DNA from: an uncultured Bacilli bacterium
Lineage (GTDB): Bacteria > Bacillota_I > Bacilli_A > RF39 > UBA660
NCBI GenBank assembly: GCA_934148535.1
Contig: CAKPDF010000004.1
Location: forward strand, 1-64,000
DNA length: 64,000 bases
Direction of reading: 5' to 3'
Shown: positions 36,150-45,103 of the stretch, in pieces
Position numbering within the stretch: position 1 is the first letter of the stretch
How the letters are laid out: each line of letters begins with the position of its first letter
Program-made: the position numbers and the translations under genes
Notes under the pieces: model-generated
What the model was told of the DNA's origin: nothing
Databases searched by the model: none
The model's input: only the letters and a program-made list of their open reading frames with translations

Positions 36150-36795
36150 TATGGATGATATTTTAAATTATTTAGAAGAATTATATCCTAACGCCCACTG
36201 TGAATTGGAATATAAAAAAGATTATGAATTATTAATAGCAATAGTTTTAAGTGCTCAAACAACTGATAAAAGAGTAAATAAAGTAACAAAAGTTTTATTT
36301 TCAAAATACCCATCTTTAATATCATTAAAAGAAGCAAAATTAGAGAGTATTGAAAATATAATAAAAGAAATAGGAACTTATAAAAAGAAAAGTGTATTTG
36401 TAAAAAATATTGCAACAACCTTAGTAAATGATGGTTATACCAAAGTACCAAATGATAGAAAATACTTAGAAACATTAAGCGGTGTTGGTAGAAAAACAAT
36501 AAATGTTTTTTTAGCAGAAATATATAATGTACCATCCATAGCAGTTGACACTCATGTAGAAAGAGTAAGTAAACGCATAAATTTAGCAAAAGAAGAAGAT
36601 AATGTATTAACAATAGAGAAAAAACTAATGAAGAAAATTCCAAAAGAAAAATGGATAAAAGCCCATCATCAATTAATATTTTTTGGAAGATATCACTGCA
36701 AAGCAATAAAACCTGATTGCAGTACTTGTAAGTTATCAAATATATGTAAATATTATAAAAAAGAGGTGTTAATAAATGGAAAGAAAAAGAATTGA
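36142..36795 (+). CDS. nth: Endonuclease III (DNA glycosylase/AP lyase)
   Basis: Nth excises oxidised pyrimidines and nicks the abasic site. The 217-residue protein has the helix-hairpin-helix LSGVGRKTINVFLAE with its catalytic Lys, and the catalytic Asp in VDTHVERVSKR. The iron-sulphur cluster is bound by CKAIKPDCSTCKLSNIC (C-x6-C-x2-C-x5-C). Maturation of that cluster would draw on the Suf system encoded at 51-57 kb. The dnaD-nth order is conserved in Bacilli. Confidence 0.95.
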   Translation: MNNMDDILNYLEELYPNAHCELEYKKDYELLIAIVLSAQTTDKRVNKVTKVLFSKYPSLISLKEAKLESIENIIKEIGTYKKKSVFVKNIATTLVNDGYTKVPNDRKYLETLSGVGRKTINVFLAEIYNVPSIAVDTHVERVSKRINLAKEEDNVLTIEKKLMKKIPKEKWIKAHHQLIFFGRYHCKAIKPDCSTCKLSNICKYYKKEVLINGKKKN

Positions 36796-37348
36796 AATAG
36801 AAGCAAAATTCCCTTTAAAAAATATGGAATATACTATAAACAAACTAAAGGAAGTTGGAGTACATTCGGAAAAAAATAAATTTCAAAAAGATATTTATTT
36901 CACTCCAGCCCATGAAAATTTTATAGAGAAAACTCCAATTTCTAAATGGTTAAGAGTTAGAGATGATGGAGAAGAACAAACAATAAATTATAAAAATTGG
37001 AGCAATTTAACTGGTAATAATAAAATCACTTGCAAAGAAATTGAAGTTGGTGTAGATGATTATAATGGAATGTTAGAAATATTAAAAATGTTAGATTTTA
37101 AGGAAATAATTGTAGTGGAAAAAATAAGAAATTCATTTGAGTATAATGATATAATATTTTCAATAGATACAATTAAAGATTTAGGTAATTTTATTGAATT
37201 AGAATTTAAGACTAACAAATTTGAAACAGAAGAAAAAAGTTTGGAATATATTAAGGATAATTTAAATACTCTTAAAATAGAAGTAGGAAATCAAATATTT
37301 GCTGGTTATCCTCAACTAGTTATGGAAAATAATAAATTAAATAATTAA
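36776..37348 (+). CDS. CYTH domain protein
   Basis: This 190-residue protein starts with RIEIEAKF, the ExExK motif of CYTH enzymes, which bind triphosphates in a beta-tunnel. Alternating charged strands such as WLRVRDDG, ITCKEIEVGVDD and VVEKIRNSFEY follow. Family members include thiamine triphosphatase, class IV adenylate cyclase and inorganic triphosphatase; which applies is not visible. It overlaps nth by 20 bases. Downstream DNA contains a bulged dyad and a T-run that may terminate. Confidence 0.85.
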   Translation: MERKRIEIEAKFPLKNMEYTINKLKEVGVHSEKNKFQKDIYFTPAHENFIEKTPISKWLRVRDDGEEQTINYKNWSNLTGNNKITCKEIEVGVDDYNGMLEILKMLDFKEIIVVEKIRNSFEYNDIIFSIDTIKDLGNFIELEFKTNKFETEEKSLEYIKDNLNTLKIEVGNQIFAGYPQLVMENNKLNN

Positions 37349-37432
37349 CCATTTCATATTAATTACTATGCTAGTTAATTAACTTGAAAAAGTCTTTTTT
37401 TTTAGATATAATACTCTTAGGTCGTGATATTT

Positions 37433-38242
37433 ATGAGTAGTATTATAAAAATAGATGGACTAACATACAAAATTAAAGAAAAAATTATACTAGAAAATAT
37501 AAAATTAGATATAGAAAAAAACACTTGGGTATCAATAATAGGCCCAAATGCTAGTGGTAAAACAACCCTAATAAAAATATTAGCAGGAATACTACCGTAT
37601 AATGGTTATATAAATATAAATAACTTTGTACTTGATAATCAAAATAAAAAAGAAATAAGAAAATCTATAGCAGTAGTATTAGATGATACAGAAAATCAAT
37701 TAATAAATCAAACAGTATTAGAAGAATTATCATTTGCAATGGAAAATTTGAATTATCCAAAAGTAGAAATAGAAGAAAAGATAAAACAAATATCAAAAGA
37801 ATTTATGATAGAAAACTTATTAAACGAAAAAATACAAAATATAACAAACTCAGAAAAACAATTAGTAAATATTGTATCTAACTTAGTAACTAATCCATCT
37901 ATTTTAGTATTAGACGATGCACTACATCAAATGGAACCAAGTACTAAAGAAATGTTTTTAAATAATTTAAAAAGATACAAAAAGAAAAACAAACTAACAA
38001 TTATAATGTCTACTCATAACTTAGAAGAAACATTAATTACGGATAGAGTTATAATAATAGATAACAAAAAAATAATAGCAGATTCTACACCACTATCTAT
38101 TTTAAAACAAGAAAAGTTATTATCTTCTGCATCATTAGAGCAGCCATTTATAATTGAACTATCGCAAAAATTAATGTTATATAATTTAATAAATCACACT
38201 TATTTAGATAAAAGAAAGCTAGTAGATGACTTATGGAAATAG
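37433..38242 (+). CDS. ecfA1: ECF transporter ATPase EcfA1, degenerate catalytic site
   Basis: This is the first of two ABC ATPases that power an energy-coupling-factor vitamin transporter. The 269-residue protein has a good Walker A (GPNASGKTT) and His switch (STHNLEE). The signature motif is replaced by ITNSEKQ (about 137-143), and the Walker B catalytic Glu is Asp (LVLDDALHQME, Asp162). One composite ATP site of the heterodimer is therefore probably weak or dead. ATG 37433 is preferred over GTG 37424. It overlaps ecfA2 by 10 bases. Confidence 0.88.
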   Translation: MSSIIKIDGLTYKIKEKIILENIKLDIEKNTWVSIIGPNASGKTTLIKILAGILPYNGYININNFVLDNQNKKEIRKSIAVVLDDTENQLINQTVLEELSFAMENLNYPKVEIEEKIKQISKEFMIENLLNEKIQNITNSEKQLVNIVSNLVTNPSILVLDDALHQMEPSTKEMFLNNLKRYKKKNKLTIIMSTHNLEETLITDRVIIIDNKKIIADSTPLSILKQEKLLSSASLEQPFIIELSQKLMLYNLINHTYLDKRKLVDDLWK

Positions 38243-39051
38243 AATTAAAAAATATAAAATATGAAAAAAATAATGAATTATTACTAAATAATATAAATAT
38301 CACATTCCAAAATCAAAAAATAACTTCAATAATAGGTCCCTCTGGTAGTGGGAAATCACTAATAGGATATTTATTAGTAAATTTAATTAAAGAAACTGAT
38401 GGAATAATAAGAATAGATGGTAAAAGAAATTACGATATTAATAAAATAAAAAAGAGTATTGGTTATGTATTTCAACAACCCGAAATTTGTTTTTTTAATA
38501 AAACAGTATATGAAGAATTATCCTATAGCATAGAGAATTTTAATTATAAATTAGAAAAAAAAGAAAAAAGAATAAGTGAATTATTAAAAATAGTAGGTCT
38601 TAAAGAGGAAGTACTACCAAAAAGTCCAAATGAATTAAGTAGCGGAGAAAAAGAATTATTAGGTATAGCTTTATCCTTAACCTTAAATCCTAAAGTAATA
38701 ATATTAGATGAACCAACAGTATATCTTGACAGTAAAAATAAAAAAAATTTAATAAAACTATTAAAAAAGTTAAAAAGAGAATATCAAAAAACTATAATAG
38801 TAATATCAAATGATATAAATTTTATTTACGAAATATCAGACAATATTGTATTAATAAATAATGGAGAAGTAAAATTAAGTATAAATTGTAAAGAATTAAA
38901 TAATTATTACAAAGTTTTAAAAGAAAATAATATGGAAGTACCTCTAATTTTAGAATTTATAAATTTAGTAAAAGAAGAAAAAAATATAAATCTTAGCAGC
39001 ACTAATGACATAAATGAACTTATAAAGGAAATATATAGAAATGTTAGATAA
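38233..39051 (+). CDS. ecfA2: ECF transporter ATPase EcfA2
   Basis: This 272-residue partner ATPase keeps an intact set: Walker A GPSGSGKSL, Q-loop FQQPEICFFNKTV typical of EcfA, signature LSSGEKEL and Walker B VIILDEPTVYLD with the catalytic Glu. It overlaps ecfA1 and ecfT, so the three proteins are made together. No substrate-binding S component is seen in the window, so this is likely a shared group II energising module. Confidence 0.92.
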   Translation: MEIELKNIKYEKNNELLLNNINITFQNQKITSIIGPSGSGKSLIGYLLVNLIKETDGIIRIDGKRNYDINKIKKSIGYVFQQPEICFFNKTVYEELSYSIENFNYKLEKKEKRISELLKIVGLKEEVLPKSPNELSSGEKELLGIALSLTLNPKVIILDEPTVYLDSKNKKNLIKLLKKLKREYQKTIIVISNDINFIYEISDNIVLINNGEVKLSINCKELNNYYKVLKENNMEVPLILEFINLVKEEKNINLSSTNDINELIKEIYRNVR

Positions 39052-39778
39052 TAGATACATTTATTTAGGTGGTTATTACAATGAAGAATCTTATATTCAT
39101 AAATTTAACCCAAGTATAAAAATAATAATAACATTAGTGCTAATAATTTCTCTAATTATATCAACTAGTATTTTAGATATAATTATATTAAATTTATTTA
39201 TATTAGTTGTATTATTCCTTAGTAAAATAAAATTAAAAACATATATAAAGACAATATTAAAATATACATTATTATTAATAACAATATTTATAATTTCTTT
39301 ACTTTTATCAAGAAGTGTATACTTTTCAACATATCTGTTAGTTAAATTTATAGATTTAATATTAATACTAAGTATATTAATAAAAACAACAAAACCATTA
39401 GAAATAAATATGGGACTATCTTATTTATTAAACACAAAAATAATAAATTTAAAACATTTAATTTTAAATATAACACTAATATTAATCGCAATTCCCTTAA
39501 TAGAAGAAACAAGAAGGGAGATTAATAATAGTATAAATTTAAGGACCATACAACCCAATAAAAAAAATATAATTAATAAAATTAAGCAAAATATTAAAAA
39601 TATAGAACCAATTTATAGATTAACCAAAAATAAAATAAAGAAAATCTATACAGTAATGGAATTGAAAAATTATTCATATTTTGCAAACAGAACAAAAAAA
39701 CAATATAAAAACAAAACTACAGAGTTTATAACCTTATTATTAAGTATTATAATATTTGTATTAATAATTATTTATTAA
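39041..39778 (+). CDS. ecfT: ECF transporter transmembrane component EcfT
   Basis: This 245-residue membrane protein has an N-terminal GGYYNEESYIHKFNPSIKI, the usual EcfT opening (HxLdPrtKl). Several hydrophobic helices follow to about 155, then a cytosolic coupling region, and a final helix. The coupling helices normally carry Ala-Arg-Gly motifs; here they appear as NSINLRTIQPNKK and MELKNYSYFANRTK, which are diverged. truA follows 17 bases later, the same order as in Bacillus (ecfA1-ecfA2-ecfT-truA). Confidence 0.88.
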   Translation: MLDNRYIYLGGYYNEESYIHKFNPSIKIIITLVLIISLIISTSILDIIILNLFILVVLFLSKIKLKTYIKTILKYTLLLITIFIISLLLSRSVYFSTYLLVKFIDLILILSILIKTTKPLEINMGLSYLLNTKIINLKHLILNITLILIAIPLIEETRREINNSINLRTIQPNKKNIINKIKQNIKNIEPIYRLTKNKIKKIYTVMELKNYSYFANRTKKQYKNKTTEFITLLLSIIIFVLIIIY

Positions 39779-39795
39779 GAAAAGAGGAGTTTACT

Positions 39796-40545
39796 ATGAG
39801 ATATTTTATAACATTTTCCTATGATGGAAGCGATTTTTCAGGATACCAAAAGCAACCAAAAGCAAGAACAGTACAAAATGAATTAGAAAAAGTATTAAAA
39901 CAGATAAATGGAAATAAAGAAGTTGAAGTTCAGGCCTCAGGAAGAACGGATGCAGGAGTTCATGCTATGAATCAAAAAGCTCATTTTGATTTAACATCTG
40001 AATTAACTTGTGAGAAATTACAAAAAGCAATGAATTCATTATTACCTAGTGACATATATATCAAGAAGGTAGAAGAAGTAGATGAAAATTTCCATGCAAG
40101 ATTTAATGCAACAGGGAAAGAATATATCTATAAAATAAATATGGGAGAATATAATCCGTTAGAAAGAAAATATGTATATCAACACAATAAAAAATTAGAT
40201 GTATCAGAAATGCAAAGAGCATTAAAGTATGTAGAAGGAACCCATTGCTTTAAATCGTTTACCAAAATAGATGATGAAAAAGAAGATAAAGACGGATATG
40301 TAAGAACACTATCACAAACAAATATAGAAAGAGACCTAAAAGACGTAAACAAAATAACATTAGTTTTTATAGGAACTGGTTTCTTGAGATATATGGTTAG
40401 AAATATAGTAGGAACCCTAATAGATATAGGAGAAGGAAAAATAAAAAGTGAAGATATAATAGAAATATTAAAACAAGAAGATAGAACTAAAGCAGGTAAA
40501 ACTGCTAACCCAGAAGGATTATATTTAAAAAATGTATTTTATTAG
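39796..40545 (+). CDS. truA: tRNA pseudouridine(38-40) synthase TruA
   Basis: TruA converts uridines 38-40 in the anticodon stem to pseudouridine. The 249-residue protein shows the catalytic Asp in ASGRTDAGVHA, the N-terminal FSYDGSDFSGYQKQP, and the late FLRYMVRNIVGTLIDIG. The length is normal. It ends the ECF operon as in Bacillus and shows no clear terminator. Confidence 0.96.
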   Translation: MRYFITFSYDGSDFSGYQKQPKARTVQNELEKVLKQINGNKEVEVQASGRTDAGVHAMNQKAHFDLTSELTCEKLQKAMNSLLPSDIYIKKVEEVDENFHARFNATGKEYIYKINMGEYNPLERKYVYQHNKKLDVSEMQRALKYVEGTHCFKSFTKIDDEKEDKDGYVRTLSQTNIERDLKDVNKITLVFIGTGFLRYMVRNIVGTLIDIGEGKIKSEDIIEILKQEDRTKAGKTANPEGLYLKNVFY

Positions 40546-40618
40546 TAAAGTGTAATAAAAAAGTAGACACATAATTTTAAAAATGATAAAATTAAAATAA
40601 AGAAAGAAGGGGTCATAT

Positions 40619-42016
40619 ATGGCAGAGACTGAAGTGGTTCTAAGAGAAGCCTCAAGTTTAATGAGAAAAATAGTTGGGTATGAACAAGTATGTGAAAGAA
40701 GATTAAGTAATATAAACAATAATTTTGATACAACATCTGATAAAAGAGAAGAAAAATTAGAGACAAGAAAAGAGCTAAAATATTGGCAAAGCGTTCATCG
40801 AAAAATAGAAAGAGTAAGTGAAATTGCAGATATACATTTTGATGGTACAGAAGCAAAAAGACCAGAATATCCTCAAAAAATAGAAGTTTTAAATACTACT
40901 AAGATAATGATTTACTTAGAAAAAGCATTTTCTAAAAGTGGTCAAACAATGGATGCAGACCTAAAAAAATTGGGAAAGATTATATCAGAAGAAGATAGAA
41001 ATAGAGAAATGGGCAAAACGAAAAGAAAAATTCAAGATATAGAGCAAAGTAGAGATGAGCTTAAAACTCAAATGAAAGAACAACCAAGAGCCTTTTTCAA
41101 AAAGCCTTTATATTACCAAGAATGTATGGACTATATTGATAATATTTTAAAAGAAGTTCGTATTCCAAAAAGTACACATAGAGAATTTAATCCAGACGAA
41201 CCAGTTAATGATGTTTCAACAATAACAGATTATGCAGGATTATTAGAAAGATATCAAACTTTAAAATTAGCAAATCGTCAATTAGAAGATATTGAATATC
41301 CGTTCATAACAAAAAGAATTACAGAATTACAAGATATCCAATATAAAAGGTCAGCAATTTCTATGGTGAAAATTTATTTAATGGATTTACCATATAAAAG
41401 TGATTATCAAGAAACCATCACCGAATTAAGAAATATTGATTTAAAATTAATACATCAACAGCAAAAAATATTAGAAGAATTAAAAGAAAAAAGAATTATT
41501 ACAACAATTACTAAAATAAAAATAGTAATAGATAAAGAAGAAAAAAGATTGAAGGAGAAAAGTGCAATTGAACATGCAGTAGCTGACCTAGTAAGAAATT
41601 ATAGTAAAAGTGCACTTATAAGAGTTCAAAAAGAACATAACCTTACAGATAGCCAATTATCTCAAGTAGAGTTAGCAGCAACTAGAATTATAAATGGAAA
41701 AGCACCACAACAACCAATTATACCAACAATTGCTACTCAACAGCAAGAAGCTAAGGAAGTAGTAAGTCCATCAATGAGTATTGAAGAAGAAGCTTTACTT
41801 AGAGCTAAAAAAAATGGATACATAGAAGTAGATAAAAAATTAAAAAATCTTTCAAAATTAGAAAGACAAATATTATATTCTTATGTTAGAGAAATTCAAA
41901 CTGAAAACGAAGAAAAAAAGGAAGCTAGATTTAGCTCTATAAAACAAATATATGATCAAAAAGTGGAAGAGGAAAGGAAGCAAACTCATTCTTCATCAGT
42001 AGGAATGAGAAGATAA
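40619..42016 (+). CDS. Hypothetical coiled-coil protein
   Basis: I do not recognise this 465-residue soluble protein. It is strongly helical and charged, with predicted coiled coils near 45-75, 115-155 and 265-330, and a Gln/Pro-rich linker (about 360-385: KAPQQPIIPTI and following). No catalytic motif or membrane segment is visible. A small gene follows after four bases, so the two form a pair. Ribosome binding site GAAAGAAGGGG precedes ATG 40619. Confidence 0.7.
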   Translation: MAETEVVLREASSLMRKIVGYEQVCERRLSNINNNFDTTSDKREEKLETRKELKYWQSVHRKIERVSEIADIHFDGTEAKRPEYPQKIEVLNTTKIMIYLEKAFSKSGQTMDADLKKLGKIISEEDRNREMGKTKRKIQDIEQSRDELKTQMKEQPRAFFKKPLYYQECMDYIDNILKEVRIPKSTHREFNPDEPVNDVSTITDYAGLLERYQTLKLANRQLEDIEYPFITKRITELQDIQYKRSAISMVKIYLMDLPYKSDYQETITELRNIDLKLIHQQQKILEELKEKRIITTITKIKIVIDKEEKRLKEKSAIEHAVADLVRNYSKSALIRVQKEHNLTDSQLSQVELAATRIINGKAPQQPIIPTIATQQQEAKEVVSPSMSIEEEALLRAKKNGYIEVDKKLKNLSKLERQILYSYVREIQTENEEKKEARFSSIKQIYDQKVEEERKQTHSSSVGMRR

Positions 42017-42020
42017 ATTT

Positions 42021-42305
42021 ATGGAAGAAATAGATATTATAACTAATAACTTATTAGAAGCATATAAAGAACTATCGTTAGATAGCAAAAGAAATGAATT
42101 TAATAAAGAGATGATAATATTAACAAGCCTAATAAATTCTTTGCTAAGCAATTATACAAATAAAAAATTGCATATGCCTAAAAATTATAAAAAAGGAATA
42201 GACACAGAACTAACTGAAGATGAAGTATTAACAAACAATTATATAGATTTATTAGAATTAAAAAATAATATTTTAACATTAATTACATGTATTAGTAATA
42301 AATAA
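42021..42305 (+). CDS. Small hypothetical helical protein
   Basis: This 94-residue acidic, helical protein has no recognisable domain. It starts four bases after the coiled-coil gene without a strong Shine-Dalgarno, which suggests translational coupling. The two might form a complex, but only their adjacency supports that. Confidence 0.6.
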   Translation: MEEIDIITNNLLEAYKELSLDSKRNEFNKEMIILTSLINSLLSNYTNKKLHMPKNYKKGIDTELTEDEVLTNNYIDLLELKNNILTLITCISNK

Positions 42306-42342
42306 TTACATTATTTTTTATAGCATATAAACTATTTTTATT

Positions 42343-42418
42343 AATCACCACTTGGATATTTAAAAGCACCAAGTGGATAAACAAATACTTGGGTGATTGT
42401 AAACACCTGAGTTTTTTT
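42343..42418 (+). promoter_or_regulatory. Attenuator-like RNA fold or double terminator before parC
   Basis: Three nested pairings are visible. CCACTTGG (42348-42355) pairs with CCAAGTGG (42369-42376). AATCACC (42343-42349) can pair with GGTGATT (42392-42398). CTTGGGTG (42388-42395) pairs with CACCTGAG (42404-42411) just before seven T. The second and third pairings share bases, so they exclude each other, as in an antiterminator-terminator switch. The simpler view is an ordinary terminator for the preceding gene with an extra hairpin. Confidence 0.5.
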
Positions 42419-42465
42419 CTTGTTTTATCCCATAAATTATGATAAGATTATTAAAGGTGATAAAG

Positions 42466-44979
42466 ATGGAAGACATAATAAAAAGAATTTACGATTATTC
42501 ACTAGAAGAAATAATGGGAGAAAGATTTGGAAAATATTCTAAATACATAATTCAAGATAGAGCAATCCCAGACGTAAGAGATGGATTAAAACCAGTACAA
42601 AGAAGAATATTATTCTCAATGTATAAAGAAAAAAACACTTATGATAAACCTTACAAGAAAAGTGCCCGTGCAGTAGGAGATGTTATGGGTAAATACCATC
42701 CTCACGGAGATAGCTCAATCTATGACGCAATAGTAAGAATGAGCCAAAGTTGGAAAATGAGAGAACCATTTGTAGATATGCAAGGTAATAACGGATCAAT
42801 AGATGGCGATTCAGCAGCAGCCTCACGTTATACAGAAACAAGATTATCAAAAATAGCAGGAGCAATGTTAAAAGATATAGACAAAGATACCGTAGTAATG
42901 GCACCAAACTATGATGATACTCTTCTAGAACCAACAGTCTTACCAGCAAAATTCCCAAACCTTTTAGTAAACGGAACAACAGGAATATCTGCAGGATATG
43001 CTACAAATATACCACCACATAATTTAGGAGAAGTTATAGATGCAACTATCTATAGAATAGAACATCCAGATTGTGAATTAGATAAAATAATGAAGTATAT
43101 CAAAGGTCCAGATTTTCCAACCGGTGCTATCATAGAAGGAATAGATGGAATAAAATCAGCATATAAAACCGGAAGAGGAAAAATAATTATCAAATCACGA
43201 GCAACAATAGAAAAAAATAAAATAATAATATCAGAAATCCCATATGAAGTAAATAAAGCTCAACTAGTAAAAAAAATAGATGAAATAAGAATAGATAAAA
43301 AAATAGATGGTATATCAGAAGTGAGAGATGAATCAGACAAAACAGGATTACAAATAGCAATAGATTTAAAAAAAGATGCAGATGCTACCAACATATTAAA
43401 CTATTTATACAAAAATACTGAATTACAAATATCATATAACTTTAATATGATATCAATAGTAAATAGAAGACCAATGTTATTAGGAGTTATAGGAATATTA
43501 GATGCCTATATAGCCCATCAAAGAGAAGTAGTATTAAAAAGAACAAACTTTGATCTAGAACATGCTAAAGCAAGATACCACATAGTAGAAGGCTTAATAA
43601 AAGCAATATCAGTATTAGATGAAGTAATAAAGATAATTAGAGCAAGTAAGGATAGACAAGATTCAATAAATAATTTAATAAGTAGATTTGAATTTACCGA
43701 AGCCCAAGCAACTGCTATAGTAGACATGAGATTATATAGATTATCAAATACAGACATAGTAGCACTTCAAGAAGAAAAAGCTAACCTTGAAAAAATAATG
43801 GAAGTATTACAAAAAATATTAGAAAGCAAAGCCCAACTAGATAATGTAATAAAAGAAGAATTAAAACAAGTAAAAAAAGAATACGCAACTCCTAGATTAT
43901 CAGAAATAAGAGAAGAAATAACAGAAATAAAAATAGATAATACAGTAATGCTACCAAAAGAAGACGTAGTAGTAGTAGTAACAAAAGAAGGATATGTAAA
44001 AAGAGTTTCACTTAGAAGCTATGAAAAATCAAATACTGATGATCTAACATTAAAAGAAAATGACTATGTAATAGGATTATATAATATGAATACCCTAGAT
44101 ACATTACTAGTATTTACAGATTTAGGAAATTATTTATATATTCCAGTACATGAATTACCTGACTTAAAATGGAAAGACTTAGGAAAACATATAAGTAATA
44201 TAATTAATATAGATTCAGAAGAAGTTGTAATAAATGCAATGCCAGTATATAACTTTGATGACGATATATATGTAACATCATTCACTAAAAACGGAATGAT
44301 AAAAAGAACATGGCTAAAAGAATTTAAAGTTCAAAGATATTCAAAAGCAATAAATATGATGAAATTAAAACCTGGCGATAAAGTAGTAGATGTATCTTGT
44401 AGTAAAGAAAAAAATATTTTAATAGCAACAACCAAAGGTTATGGTCTATGGTATGACGTAGAAGAAGTATCACCAGTAGGAATTAAAGCAGCAGGAGTAA
44501 AATCAATAAACTTAAAAGATGATACAGTAGTAAGTGGAATTTTATTTAATGCAAACACTGAATATCTATCAATAATAATGGATAAAGGAACTGCTAAAAG
44601 ATTAAAATTATCTGAAATAGATAAATCATCAAGAGCAAATAGAGGATTACTACTAATGAAAGAAATAAAAAGTAATCCTAGTAAAATAATTAAAGTATAT
44701 GCTTTACCAACAAAAAACGAAATAGTAGTAACAACTAAAAATTATGAAAAAGAATTAAAATTAAGTGAAATCCCAATAATGGATAGATATAGTAATGGTT
44801 CTTATATAGTTAAAGATAAAATAATTGACACTCATGAGTTGACTAAATTAACATCAAAAGAAGACTTGGAAAAAGAAGTAGAAGTAGAACCAGTAGTAGA
44901 AAAGCATCAAGAATCATTAAAAGAAATAGATGATAGAATGATGACAATAGATGATTTATTAAAAAATATGGAAAATTAA
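42466..44979 (+). CDS. parC: DNA topoisomerase IV subunit A
   Basis: ParC is the DNA-cleaving subunit of topoisomerase IV, which separates linked daughter chromosomes. The 837-residue protein has the active-site Tyr122 in AAASRYTET and the quinolone region HPHGDSSIYD, with Ser83 and Asp87 (E. coli GyrA numbering) unmutated. GNNGSIDGD favours ParC over GyrA. The C-terminal beta-pinwheel (about 490-800) lacks a clear GyrA box. ATG 42466 lies behind AAAGGTGAT. parE is not in the window, so the pair is split or lies elsewhere. Confidence 0.92.
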   Translation: MEDIIKRIYDYSLEEIMGERFGKYSKYIIQDRAIPDVRDGLKPVQRRILFSMYKEKNTYDKPYKKSARAVGDVMGKYHPHGDSSIYDAIVRMSQSWKMREPFVDMQGNNGSIDGDSAAASRYTETRLSKIAGAMLKDIDKDTVVMAPNYDDTLLEPTVLPAKFPNLLVNGTTGISAGYATNIPPHNLGEVIDATIYRIEHPDCELDKIMKYIKGPDFPTGAIIEGIDGIKSAYKTGRGKIIIKSRATIEKNKIIISEIPYEVNKAQLVKKIDEIRIDKKIDGISEVRDESDKTGLQIAIDLKKDADATNILNYLYKNTELQISYNFNMISIVNRRPMLLGVIGILDAYIAHQREVVLKRTNFDLEHAKARYHIVEGLIKAISVLDEVIKIIRASKDRQDSINNLISRFEFTEAQATAIVDMRLYRLSNTDIVALQEEKANLEKIMEVLQKILESKAQLDNVIKEELKQVKKEYATPRLSEIREEITEIKIDNTVMLPKEDVVVVVTKEGYVKRVSLRSYEKSNTDDLTLKENDYVIGLYNMNTLDTLLVFTDLGNYLYIPVHELPDLKWKDLGKHISNIINIDSEEVVINAMPVYNFDDDIYVTSFTKNGMIKRTWLKEFKVQRYSKAINMMKLKPGDKVVDVSCSKEKNILIATTKGYGLWYDVEEVSPVGIKAAGVKSINLKDDTVVSGILFNANTEYLSIIMDKGTAKRLKLSEIDKSSRANRGLLLMKEIKSNPSKIIKVYALPTKNEIVVTTKNYEKELKLSEIPIMDRYSNGSYIVKDKIIDTHELTKLTSKEDLEKEVEVEPVVEKHQESLKEIDDRMMTIDDLLKNMEN

Positions 44980-44985
44980 AAATCA

Positions 44986-45020
44986 AGGATGTTTATAGCG
45001 TATTATAAACATTCTTTTTT
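44986..45020 (+). terminator. Terminator after parC
   Basis: AGGATGTTTATA (44986-44997) pairs with TATAAACATTCT (45004-45015), 12 bp with one wobble, then six T. Confidence 0.85.
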
Positions 45021-45050
45021 AAATAAAAATGTAAACAATATGTCAAGATA

Positions 45051-45079
45051 TTGAGACAAATAATAAAATATAGTATAAT
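45051..45079 (+). promoter_or_regulatory. Promoter of murF
   Basis: -35 TTGAGA (45051-45056), a 17-bp spacer and -10 TATAAT (45074-45079). This is a strong sigma-A-type match. Confidence 0.8.
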
Positions 45080-45103
45080 TTAAACAAAGAAAAGAGTGAT
45101 AGA

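Noticed and set aside
36188..36739. Long minus-strand frame opposite nth
   Set aside because: It mirrors the nth gene, is almost wholly Leu/Tyr/Phe-rich as expected for the reverse of Lys/Asn/Ile-rich coding DNA, and nth has complete family motifs.
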